In this document: positions 31,397-39,374 of the stretch, piece by piece | Numbering within the stretch: position 1 is the stretch's first letter | Layout of the letters: each line of letters starts with the position of its first letter | Origin: Streptomyces venezuelae | GTDB lineage: Bacteria; Actinomycetota; Actinomycetes; Streptomycetales; Streptomycetaceae | Assembly (NCBI RefSeq): GCF_008642335.1 | Contig: NZ_CP029191.1 | Location: 5,270,001 to 5,334,000 of the forward strand | Direction: 5' to 3' | DNA: 64,000 nt | Made by a program: the position numbers and the translations under genes | The notes under the pieces: generated by a model | Database searches by the model: none | What the model was told of the DNA's origin: nothing | What the model saw: only the letters and a program-made list of their open reading frames with translations

Positions 31397-33136
31397 GTGC
31401 GCGTCGGACTGCTTACGGAGGGTGGCTATCCGTATGTGAGCGGTGAGGCGAGGCTCTGGTGCGACCGGCTCGTACGGGGACTCGGACAGCACGAGTTCGA
31501 CATCTACGCGCTCAGCCGCAGCGAGCGGCAGGAGGCCCAGGGCTGGGTCGAGCTGCCGCCGCAGGTCGGCAGCGTGCGCACGGCGCCGCTGTGGACCGTC
31601 GACGACGAGGCGCTCAGCGCCGCCGGACCCCGCGGCGGACGCGGACGGCGGGCGCGGCGGCGCTTCGAGGAACACTTCGGGGAGCTCGCCGACACCGTCT
31701 GCCGGGGCGATCGCGACGCGGTGGCGGACCGTTTCGGCAACGCTCTGTACGGACTCGCCGAACTCGCCCGCGACGAAGGCGGTCTGGTCGGCGCGCTGCG
31801 CTCGGAGTCCGCCGTCCGCGCCCTGGAACGCGCCTGCCACGCGCCCGGCGCGCTGCGGACCGCCCACACCGCACGCGTCGCCGACCTGCTCGCCGCCGCC
31901 GGTCTGATGGAGCGCGCACTGCGGCCGCTCTCCCTCGACTGGTACGGGCCCGACGCGCTCGGCGCCGTCGACCTCTGCCACGCCACCTCCGGCGGACCCG
32001 CCGCGCTCCCGGGACTCCTCGCCAAGCACTTCGCGGGGGTGCCGCTGCTCGTCACCGAGTACGGCGTGCAGCTGCGCGCGCACTACCTCGCGGCCGGCGA
32101 CACGGACCTGAGCGCGCCGACCCGGGCCCTGCTCGCCTCCTTCCACGGCCTCCTCGCCGCGGAGGTCTACCGCGCGGCCACGGTCGTGACCCCGGGCAAC
32201 ACCCACGCCCGGCGCTGGCAGGAACGCTGCGGCGCCGACCGCGCCAAGCTGCGCACGGTCCACCCCGGGATGGAGGCGGACCGCTTCACGGAGATCGGCG
32301 AACGGGGCTACGACGACTTCGCCGCCGCTCCCGACACCCTCCTGTGGGTCGGCCGCGTCGAGCCCGCCAAGGACCTGATCTCCCTGCTCCACGCCTTCGG
32401 GGAGATCCGCGCGCGGGTGCCGGGGGCACGCCTGCGGATCGTCGGGGCGCCCGCGGAAGGACCCGATGCGCGGGCCTACCTCACGCACTGCCGCGCCCTC
32501 GCCGCGCAGCTCTTCCCGGACGAGGCGCCGGGCGCGCACGCCATCGGCGACAACCCCGTCTCCTTCGAGGAGATCGGCGGACCCGAGGTGCCGGGACTCG
32601 CCGACGCGTACGCCTCCGCGGGCGTCGTCGTCCTCTCCAGCGTCGTCGAGGGCTTCCCGATCAGTCTGGTCGAGGCGATGTTCTGCGGACGCGCGACCGT
32701 CTCGACGGATGTCGGCGCGGTGGTCGAGGTCATCGGCGGCACGGGACTCGTCGTACCGCCGCGCAACCCGCGGGCGCTCGCGGAGGCATGCGTGGCGCTC
32801 CTGCGTGACCCCGAGCGGTGCGCACGCCTCGGCGCGGCGGCGCGGGCGCGGGCTCTCGAACTCTTCACCGTCGAGCAGAACATCGCGGCATTTCGGAGCA
32901 TCTACCTCGAGATCGTCTCGCACTGTCCCGTCCGCAGGGACGCGCTGGACGAGGCGGGCGAGCCGTTGCCGTTCGCGCATCCGGCGGAGGCGTACGTCCC
33001 GGGGCGCTGGGCGGTGGCGACGGGGGCGACCGCGGGCGGGGCGGGAGCGGCGGAGGAGGTGCCGGTGTTGGTGCCGAGTTGGGCCGTGACGGAGGAGGTT
33101 CCGGTGGGGGACGGGCTGAAGGGGGCCGCCGTATGA
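31397..33136 (+). CDS. PelF-like GT4 glycosyltransferase with DUF3492 domain
   Basis: 579 residues from GTG 31397. The N-terminal DUF3492 region (MRVGLLTEGGYPYVSGEARLW-like opening, LLVTEYGVQLRAHYL) is the hallmark of PelF, the cytosolic transferase of Pel polysaccharide. The GT4 catalytic half has LLWVGRVEPAKDLISLLHAF and the EX7E motif EGFPISLVE (~418-426), with FCGRATVSTDVGAVVEVIGG after it. Pel-type enzymes use UDP-GalNAc/UDP-GlcNAc. The C-terminal ~70 residues are a low-complexity extension. It overlaps the next gene by 4 bp (ATGA) and starts a five-ORF coupled cassette. Confidence 0.88.
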   Translation: MRVGLLTEGGYPYVSGEARLWCDRLVRGLGQHEFDIYALSRSERQEAQGWVELPPQVGSVRTAPLWTVDDEALSAAGPRGGRGRRARRRFEEHFGELADTVCRGDRDAVADRFGNALYGLAELARDEGGLVGALRSESAVRALERACHAPGALRTAHTARVADLLAAAGLMERALRPLSLDWYGPDALGAVDLCHATSGGPAALPGLLAKHFAGVPLLVTEYGVQLRAHYLAAGDTDLSAPTRALLASFHGLLAAEVYRAATVVTPGNTHARRWQERCGADRAKLRTVHPGMEADRFTEIGERGYDDFAAAPDTLLWVGRVEPAKDLISLLHAFGEIRARVPGARLRIVGAPAEGPDARAYLTHCRALAAQLFPDEAPGAHAIGDNPVSFEEIGGPEVPGLADAYASAGVVVLSSVVEGFPISLVEAMFCGRATVSTDVGAVVEVIGGTGLVVPPRNPRALAEACVALLRDPERCARLGAAARARALELFTVEQNIAAFRSIYLEIVSHCPVRRDALDEAGEPLPFAHPAEAYVPGRWAVATGATAGGAGAAEEVPVLVPSWAVTEEVPVGDGLKGAAV

Positions 33137-34668
33137 CGGGACAAGAAGGCGCCGGTACGAGCGGCGCCGTGGACGCGCCGCGCGCCCCTGAGGGCGCGAG
33201 CGGCTGGGACTCCCGGTCGGCGGAACTGCTGGACGCCGGTGCGGATCTGCCCGGCGACGGAACGTCGATTCCCGCCTCCGTCTCCGTTCCCGCCTTCGGC
33301 GAGGGGCGCGAGGACAGCGGCGTCGACGACGGTGACAGCGGCTGGGACGCGCGCGGCAAGGGGCGGCGCGGGGGCGCGGGGGCGCGTAGGGGCGTGGGCG
33401 GTGTCGGGGGCGGCGCGAGCCGGTCGTCGTCGGCGCGCGCCACCGCCCGCGCCAAGCCGCCCCGGCGCGGCGCCGCCGACCCCGTGAAAGCCCTCATGCA
33501 CCGGCACCGCGAGCTGTGCGAGCGCGCCGTCGACCCGCTGGAGATCGCGGCGGGCCTGGAGGCGCACGGCGTCACCGACCGGGCGGCCGCACGCTTCCGG
33601 CACCGGGACGTGTTCGCGCTCGCCGAGGAGATGTACGCGCGCGTGCCGACGCTCCCGGAAGGCCGCACGCCACCGACGGCGACGACGGAGGCACACCCGG
33701 TGCAGTCCGCGCGTGCGGAACTCCCCGCCGGGTGGGCCCTGTTCGCCCTGCTGCCCGGCGCCGTGTGCGCGGCCGCCGTCGCGGGGGCCGCGTGCAGTGA
33801 GGGACGCGTGCGGCTCGTGGTCGCGGTCGTCGGCGCGCTCGCCGTCGCCCTCGCCCTGCGCGTCGCCCTGCGGAACGGCCCCTTGCGCGCCGTCGCCCAC
33901 CCGGTACGCGCCACGCGCGCGTGGGTGTGCTGGCTCCTCGCGTACGCCCTGCTCGGCGACGGCCTCCTGAACGGCGCCCTCACGAACGGCCCGGACGGCT
34001 TCGCCGACCTCTGGGACCCGGCGGCCGCCGCGCTCCTCGGCCTCGCGCTCGCCGTCGCGCCCGCGATCTGGTGCGCCCGCCTCTTCGCGGTACGGGCCGG
34101 GGCGCGGCTCGCCGCCAGCCGAGGGCTCGACGAGTTCGCGTCCGCCGTACGGCCGTTGCTCCTCGGCGTCGTCGCGCTGTTCCTCGGCGCGCTCGGGGCG
34201 TTGCTCGCGGGGGTGTACGCACTCATCGGCGACGCGGGCACAGGCCCAGGGCACGCCACCCCCGCCCCGCTCGGCGCGTTCACGCTCGGCGCCCTGCTCC
34301 TGCTCGCCCGGCTCCTCGGCGTCCACGGCTTCACCCGCGCCCCCGTCCTGCTCCTCGGCGCCGCGGCCTCCTGCGAAGCGGCCGTCCTGGTCCTGGCGTT
34401 CGCCGGCCGGCTGCCCGGCCCGGACGCGCTCGCCGCCCCCGTCACGGCCGCCGTCGACACGTGGGGCCCCGGCGTCGTACCGGCCGCGGCCTGCGGCGGC
34501 GCCGCCCTCGTCCTCCTGGTCCACGCGGCCAGGACCCTGACCCTGGCCTCGGCCCACGCCGGTACCGGTACCGGCGCGGGCCGTTCTTCCGACCACTCTC
34601 CCGCGGGGCCGACACCGCGGGCCCACCCCGTGCACCACGGCAACTTCCCGAAGGAGAAACACAGATGA
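33133..34668 (+). CDS. Eight-helix membrane protein of the glycosyltransferase cassette
   Basis: 511 residues from ATG 33133 (ATGA overlap). Residues 1-110 are disordered (Gly/Ser/Arg/Asp-rich). A helical soluble module at ~115-170 (DPVKALMHRHRELCERAVDP, then GVTDRAAARFRHRDVFALAEEMYARVP) precedes about eight membrane helices, e.g. LVVAVVGALAVALALRVAL and LLLGVVALFLGALGALLAGVYALI. Its place next to a PelF-like transferase suggests the role of PelG, the membrane partner. But PelG has 12 helices and is a MATE-type fold, and I see no PelG motif. The product is therefore unassigned. Confidence 0.75.
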   Translation: MTGQEGAGTSGAVDAPRAPEGASGWDSRSAELLDAGADLPGDGTSIPASVSVPAFGEGREDSGVDDGDSGWDARGKGRRGGAGARRGVGGVGGGASRSSSARATARAKPPRRGAADPVKALMHRHRELCERAVDPLEIAAGLEAHGVTDRAAARFRHRDVFALAEEMYARVPTLPEGRTPPTATTEAHPVQSARAELPAGWALFALLPGAVCAAAVAGAACSEGRVRLVVAVVGALAVALALRVALRNGPLRAVAHPVRATRAWVCWLLAYALLGDGLLNGALTNGPDGFADLWDPAAAALLGLALAVAPAIWCARLFAVRAGARLAASRGLDEFASAVRPLLLGVVALFLGALGALLAGVYALIGDAGTGPGHATPAPLGAFTLGALLLLARLLGVHGFTRAPVLLLGAAASCEAAVLVLAFAGRLPGPDALAAPVTAAVDTWGPGVVPAAACGGAALVLLVHAARTLTLASAHAGTGTGAGRSSDHSPAGPTPRAHPVHHGNFPKEKHR

Positions 34669-34721
34669 CCACCCGCAGCCGTCTCCGCCGCCGAGCGGCC
34701 ACCCCGGGAGGCGCCCGATGA
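34665..34721 (+). CDS. 18-codon bridging ORF between two overlapping stop-starts
   Basis: ATG 34665 overlaps the membrane-protein stop (ATGA), and its own stop overlaps the epimerase ATG at 34718 (ATGA). It has a perfect AAGGAG 8 nt upstream, better than most genes here. The product is MTTRSRLRRRAATPGGAR, six Arg in 18 residues. It may be a pure coupling device that loads ribosomes for the epimerase, or a short basic peptide. The epimerase has its own GGGAGG site inside this ORF. Confidence 0.6.
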   Translation: MTTRSRLRRRAATPGGAR

Positions 34722-35677
34722 GGGTGCTGCTGATCGGAGCCAACGGATACCTCGGCCGGTTCGTCGCCGACCGGCTGCTCGCCGACCCGGCCGTGCAGCT
34801 CACCGCACTCGGCCGCGGCGACGACTCGGACGTACGGTTCGACCTCGCCAGCGGGAGCCCCGGCGCGCTCACCCGCTTCCTGGACGCCGTCCACCCGGGC
34901 GTCGTCATCAACTGCGCCGGTGCCACCCGGGGCGGTGCCCGCGACCTGACCCGGCACAACACCGTCGCCGTCGCCACCATCTGCGAGGCGTTGCGGCGCA
35001 GCGGCTGCGGGGCGCGCCTCGTGCAGCTCGGCTGCGGCGCGGAGTACGGGCCGAGTCAGCCGGGCTCCTCCACGGCCGAGGACGCGGTGCCGCGGCCCGG
35101 CGGACCGTACGGCGTCAGCAAACTGGCCGCCACGGAACTGGTGCTCGGCTCCGGACTCGACGCCGTCGTCCTGCGCGTCTTCTCGCCCGCGGGGCCCGGC
35201 ACGCCCGCCGGATCACCGCTCGGGCGGCTCGCGGAGGCCATGCGGCGCGCCATGCAGGCCGGGGACGGCGAGCTGAAGCTCGGCGGGCTGGGCGTCCAGC
35301 GCGACTTCGTCGACGTACGCGACGTGGCGCGCGCCGTGCACGCCGCCTCGCTCTCCGCCGCGCAGGGAATCGTGAACATCGGCGCGGGGCGGGCCGTACG
35401 ACTGCGTGACGCGGCCGCCGTCCTGGCCCGCGTCGCGGGGTACGGCGGCGCGCTGCACGAACTCGACCAGGTGCCGGTGCGGACATCCATCGGCCACCCC
35501 CGCGGCGAATCCGAGCACGGGGGCCCGGCCGCGGCCGCGTACCCCTACCCGGACGGCTGCGGGAGCTGGCAGCAGGCGGACGTCCGCACCGCGCGGGACC
35601 GGCTCGGCTGGCGGCCCCGCATCAACCTCGAAGAGTCACTCGCCGACATCTGGATGGAGGCCGCATGCCGCATCTGA
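34718..35677 (+). CDS. NAD-dependent nucleotide-sugar epimerase/dehydratase
   Basis: 319 residues, ATG 34718 (GGGAGG 6 nt upstream). Extended SDR fold: the dinucleotide motif is GANGYLG (~7-13); the catalytic YxxxK is in GPYGVSK, with a Ser/Thr-rich strand (VQLGCGAEYGPSQPGSS) before it. The rest is VNIGAGRAVRLRDAAAVLARVAGY and a nucleotide-binding C-terminus with TARDRLGWRPRINLEES. The family interconverts UDP-hexoses such as UDP-GlcNAc/GalNAc, the substrate expected for a Pel-type transferase. The sugar is not readable from sequence. It overlaps the next gene by 13 bp. Confidence 0.88.
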   Translation: MRVLLIGANGYLGRFVADRLLADPAVQLTALGRGDDSDVRFDLASGSPGALTRFLDAVHPGVVINCAGATRGGARDLTRHNTVAVATICEALRRSGCGARLVQLGCGAEYGPSQPGSSTAEDAVPRPGGPYGVSKLAATELVLGSGLDAVVLRVFSPAGPGTPAGSPLGRLAEAMRRAMQAGDGELKLGGLGVQRDFVDVRDVARAVHAASLSAAQGIVNIGAGRAVRLRDAAAVLARVAGYGGALHELDQVPVRTSIGHPRGESEHGGPAAAAYPYPDGCGSWQQADVRTARDRLGWRPRINLEESLADIWMEAACRI

Positions 35678-36429
35678 CCAGGACCACGAGGGGTACCGCG
35701 AGCACCGAGGTACGTATCGGCTTCGGCATCCCGGGCTTCGCCCACCCCCTGGTCGCCCCCGCCGAATGGTCCGAACTCGCCCGGCCGGGCACCCCTTTGA
35801 AGTGGGTCGTCCTGAATGTCGCCAACGGTCCGGGGGAGCGGCCGGACCCGCACTGCCTGGAGGCGGCGGGCCGGCTGCGGAACGCGGGCGTCCGCGTGCT
35901 CGGCCACCTGGACACGACGTACGGCGCGCGCGCCTTCGGGGAGCTGATCTCCGACGCGCACCGCTACCTGGACTGGTACCAGGTGGACGGCTTCTCGCTG
36001 GACCGCTGTCCCACCGAGCGGACCGCGCTCCCCGAGGTGCGCAGGACGGTGGCGACCCTGCGGGCGCTGGTCGGGGACGCGCACATCGTCCTCGGGCACG
36101 GGACGCACCCGTATCCCGGGTATGCCGAGACGGGCGACCAGCTGGTGACCTTCGCGGGCCCGTGGAGCGATTACCGCTGGTCGCAGGTTGCCGAGTGGAC
36201 CGCGGACTACCCGCCCGAACGGTTCTGCCACTTCGTGCACGGCATGCCGCGCGGTCACCTGGAGGAGGCGCTGCGGATCGCCCGCTGGCAGGGCGCGTCG
36301 ACGATCTACTTCACGGACCGCGTGGACGGAAGCGGCGCGGACGGGGGTGGCTCGGGCGACCCCTGGGAGTCCATGCCCGGTTACTGGGACGAAATCGTCT
36401 CGCGTATCGGAACGGGTGTCTCGGAATGA
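35665..36429 (+). CDS. Spherulin-4 (spherulation-specific family 4) protein, GH135-like
   Basis: 254 residues. The TIM-barrel strand pattern of the spherulin-4 family is clear: IGFGIPGFAHPLVAPAEW, LKWVVLNVANGPGERPD, GVRVLGHLDTTYG and WYQVDGFSLDRCPT, with conserved acids Asp108 and Asp113 in the region that holds the catalytic Asp of fungal Sph3. Sph3 cleaves galactosaminogalactan (GH135). Unlike secreted relatives, this protein has no signal peptide or anchor, so it should be cytoplasmic, acting on nascent polymer or a lipid-linked chain. ATG 35665 overlaps the epimerase end. Last gene of the cassette. Confidence 0.85.
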   Translation: MPHLTRTTRGTASTEVRIGFGIPGFAHPLVAPAEWSELARPGTPLKWVVLNVANGPGERPDPHCLEAAGRLRNAGVRVLGHLDTTYGARAFGELISDAHRYLDWYQVDGFSLDRCPTERTALPEVRRTVATLRALVGDAHIVLGHGTHPYPGYAETGDQLVTFAGPWSDYRWSQVAEWTADYPPERFCHFVHGMPRGHLEEALRIARWQGASTIYFTDRVDGSGADGGGSGDPWESMPGYWDEIVSRIGTGVSE

Positions 36430-36492
36430 AGAAGGGCGTGGCAGTGTTACTTGCAGAACAACCGTTCCGCATTACCGACCAACGGAGTCCCC

Positions 36493-37671
36493 GTGTCGCT
36501 GCCACCCCTGGTCGAGCCCGCATCCGAGCTCACCGTCGATGAGGTTCGCAGGTACTCCCGCCACCTGATCATCCCCGACGTCGGGATGGACGGGCAGAAG
36601 CGGCTGAAGAACGCCAAGGTGCTGTGTGTCGGCGCCGGCGGCCTCGGGTCGCCGGCGCTGATGTACCTGGCCGCGGCGGGTGTCGGCACGCTCGGCATCG
36701 TCGAGTTCGACGAGGTCGACGAGTCCAACCTGCAGCGGCAGATCATCCACAGCCAGGCGGACATCGGCCGTTCCAAGGCGGATTCGGCGAAGGACTCGGT
36801 CCTCGGCATCAACCCGTACGTGAACGTGATCCTTCACAAGGAGCGGCTCGAGGCCGACAACGTGATGGACATCTTCAGCCAGTACGACCTGATCGTCGAC
36901 GGCACCGACAACTTCGCGACCCGTTACCTGGTCAACGACGCGTGTGTGCTGCTCAACAAGCCGTACGTCTGGGGTTCCATCTACCGCTTCGACGGCCAGG
37001 CGTCCGTCTTCTGGAGCGAGCACGGCCCCTGCTACCGCTGCCTGTACCCGGAGCCCCCGCCGCCCGGCATGGTCCCCTCCTGCGCCGAGGGCGGCGTGCT
37101 CGGCGTGCTGTGCGCGTCGATCGGCTCCATCCAGGTCACCGAGGCGATCAAGGTCCTCACGGGCACGGGCGACCCGCTGGTCGGCCGCCTGATGATCTAC
37201 GACGCCCTGGAGATGCAGTACCGCCAGGTCAAGGTCCGCAAGGACCCCGACTGCGCGGTCTGCGGCGAGAACCCCACCGTCACCGAGCTCATCGACTACG
37301 AAGCCTTCTGCGGCGTCGTGTCCGAGGAGGCCCAGGAGGCGGCGGCCGGTTCGACGATCACTCCCAAGCAGCTCAAGGAGTGGATCGACGACGGCGAGAG
37401 CATCGAGATCATCGATGTCCGCGAGATCAACGAGTACGAGATCGTCTCGATCCCCGGCGCCAAGCTGATCCCGAAGAACGAGTTCCTCATGGGCAACGCC
37501 CTCCAGGACCTCCCGCAGGACAAGAAGATCGTCTTGCATTGCAAGACGGGTGTCCGCAGTGCGGAAGTCCTCGCGGTGCTGAAGTCCGCGGGCTTCGCGG
37601 ACGCGGTGCACGTGGGCGGCGGCGTGATCGGCTGGGTCAACCAGATCGAGCCCGACAAGCCGGTCTACTGA
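36493..37671 (+). CDS. moeZ: MoeZ adenylyltransferase/sulfurtransferase
   Basis: 392 residues from GTG 36493 (GGAG 5 nt upstream); a TTG at 36451 gives a 14-residue extension without support. The N-terminal E1-like domain has GAGGLG (47-52), the Arg-rich DESNLQRQ loop and two zinc CxxC pairs (CYRC, CAVC). The C-terminal rhodanese domain has the active Cys350 in HCKTGVRS. It adenylates and then thiocarboxylates the C-termini of sulfur carrier proteins (MoaD, ThiS, CysO types), feeding molybdopterin, thiamine and cysteine synthesis. It has the molybdopterin link needed for the nitrate reductase 9 kb away. Confidence 0.96.
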   Translation: MSLPPLVEPASELTVDEVRRYSRHLIIPDVGMDGQKRLKNAKVLCVGAGGLGSPALMYLAAAGVGTLGIVEFDEVDESNLQRQIIHSQADIGRSKADSAKDSVLGINPYVNVILHKERLEADNVMDIFSQYDLIVDGTDNFATRYLVNDACVLLNKPYVWGSIYRFDGQASVFWSEHGPCYRCLYPEPPPPGMVPSCAEGGVLGVLCASIGSIQVTEAIKVLTGTGDPLVGRLMIYDALEMQYRQVKVRKDPDCAVCGENPTVTELIDYEAFCGVVSEEAQEAAAGSTITPKQLKEWIDDGESIEIIDVREINEYEIVSIPGAKLIPKNEFLMGNALQDLPQDKKIVLHCKTGVRSAEVLAVLKSAGFADAVHVGGGVIGWVNQIEPDKPVY

Positions 37672-37677
37672 TCTGTT

Positions 37678-37714
37678 GAGAAGCCCCGCTCACCGGAGGT
37701 GAGCGGGGCTTCTC
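37678..37714. terminator. Bidirectional terminator after moeZ
   Basis: A 17-bp perfect stem GAGAAGCCCCGCTCACC / GGTGAGCGGGGCTTCTC with a GGA loop. It begins 6 bp after the moeZ stop and touches the stop of the convergent hydrolase. Confidence 0.95.
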
Positions 37715-39280
37715 TCATGAGCAGACCTTGTTGTCCTTCGGCGGGGTGCCCTCCAGGAGGTACGTGTCGATCGCGTCGTCCACGCAGTCGCTGCCGTTGC
37801 CGTACGCCCCGTGGCCCTCGCCCTTCCACGTCAGGTGGACGCCGACGTCCTTGCCGAGCTCGTCCGCCATCTTGCGGGCGCCCTCGTACGGGGTGGCCGG
37901 GTCGCCGGTGTTGCCGACGACGAGGATCGGGTCGGCGCCGGGCGCGCTGACCTCGGGGGAGTCGTGCAGACCGGCCACCGGCCACTCGTGGCACCAGCCG
38001 GCCGTGTCCCAGCCGAGGAACTCGCCGAACACCGGCGATATCCCGCGGAACCGGTCCAGGCGCTTCTTCGCCTCCGCCGGAGTGGTCCGCGCCTTGGTGT
38101 CCAGGCAGGCGATCGCGCGCTGGGAGTGGCTCTGCGTGCTGTAGCGACCCGAGGCGTCGCGTTCGTTGTAGGCGTCGGCGAGCTGGAGCAGCGCCGAACC
38201 GTCGCCCTTCTCGGCGTTCTCGAGGGCGCGGGTCAGCGCGGGCCAGGTCTGCTTGCTGTAGAGGGTGACCAGGACGCCGGTGTGGGCGAGGGACTCGGTC
38301 AGCTTCCGGTCGCCGGAGGTGCGCATCGGCTCCGCGTCCAGGCGCTTGAACAGCTTCTGTATCTTCGCGGAGCCCGCCTTGGGGTCCTGTCCGCGGGACG
38401 TGAAGTAGTTGTCCAGGGCGCGCTGGAAGCCGCGGGCCTGGTTCTCCGCGTGGCCGATCGAGTCGGCGCTCGGGTCGACGACCGCGTCGAACACGAGGCG
38501 GCCGACGCGCCGGGGGAACATGTGGGCGTACGTCCCGCCGAGTTCCGTGCCGTACGAGACGCCGAAGTAGTGCAGTTTGTCGTCGCCGAGGACCTGGCGC
38601 AGGACGTCCATGTCGCGGGCCGCGTCGTCCGTCGAGACATGTCCGACGATCTTCGCGGAGTTCTTGGCGCAGCCAGCGCCGAAGTCCTTCGCGTCCTTGA
38701 AGTACGCCTTCTCCTCGGCCGCGGTGTCCGGTGTGAGGTCGACGTTCTTCTCCGCGGCCTGGGTCTCCGCGTCGTCCCGGCAGCGCACGCCTTCGCTCGC
38801 CGCGACCCCGCGCGGGTCGAAGCTCACCAGGTCGTACCGCTCGCGCAGCGAGTCGTACGAGTCGGCGAAGGAGGGGAGGCCGGAGACGCCCGAGCCGCCG
38901 GGGCCGCCGAAGTTGAAGAGGAGGGAGCCGATGCGGTCGCCCTTGCCGGTGCTCTTGGTACGGATCAGGGCGATGCCTATGGTTTCGCCGTCCGGCTTGT
39001 CGTAGTCCAGCGGGACCTTCAGCGTCGAGCACTGCCATGCGGCGCCGGGCGCGCTGCCGCCCTCGGGTGCCTTGCAGCGGCTCCAGTCCAGCCTCTGGGT
39101 GGTCAGCGAGGCGGGCAGGGTGGAGGAGGGGTCCGGCTTCGGCTCCGGCTCGGGACCGGTCGCCGAGGGGTGCTTCCCGTCGCTCCCGCCCCCGTCGTCG
39201 GACGAGCCGCACCCGGCGGCCAGTCCCGCCACGAGCACGCCTGCTGCGGCCAGGGCCGCGGACCGTACGAAACGCTGCAT
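37715..39280 (-). CDS. Secreted TAP-like alpha/beta hydrolase lipoprotein
   Basis: 521 residues. Lipoprotein signal with LAAGC (Cys24), then a Ser/Gly/Asp linker. The hydrolase core carries LLFNFGGPGGSGVSGLPSFA (oxyanion region), LVSFDPRGVAASEGVRC, the nucleophile FGVSYGTELGG and a C-terminal TAP-like domain with NTGDPATPYEGARKMADEL and the final histidine in GEGHGAYGNGSDCV. The family includes streptomycete tripeptidyl aminopeptidases. The next gene upstream on the same strand is a close paralogue, 94 bp away. Confidence 0.92.
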   Translation of the reverse strand: MQRFVRSAALAAAGVLVAGLAAGCGSSDDGGGSDGKHPSATGPEPEPKPDPSSTLPASLTTQRLDWSRCKAPEGGSAPGAAWQCSTLKVPLDYDKPDGETIGIALIRTKSTGKGDRIGSLLFNFGGPGGSGVSGLPSFADSYDSLRERYDLVSFDPRGVAASEGVRCRDDAETQAAEKNVDLTPDTAAEEKAYFKDAKDFGAGCAKNSAKIVGHVSTDDAARDMDVLRQVLGDDKLHYFGVSYGTELGGTYAHMFPRRVGRLVFDAVVDPSADSIGHAENQARGFQRALDNYFTSRGQDPKAGSAKIQKLFKRLDAEPMRTSGDRKLTESLAHTGVLVTLYSKQTWPALTRALENAEKGDGSALLQLADAYNERDASGRYSTQSHSQRAIACLDTKARTTPAEAKKRLDRFRGISPVFGEFLGWDTAGWCHEWPVAGLHDSPEVSAPGADPILVVGNTGDPATPYEGARKMADELGKDVGVHLTWKGEGHGAYGNGSDCVDDAIDTYLLEGTPPKDNKVCS

Positions 39281-39374
39281 GAAGGCGCTTCCCCCCTCGG
39301 AAGACAGTTCAGGCCATCGTAGGCGGGGCCACTGACAGGGCCGGGGCGGGGGCGGCGGACCCGGGGACGCGGCG

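Noticed and set aside
33133..34668. PelG homologue
   Set aside because: About 8 rather than 12 helices and no recognisable PelG sequence; kept as unassigned.
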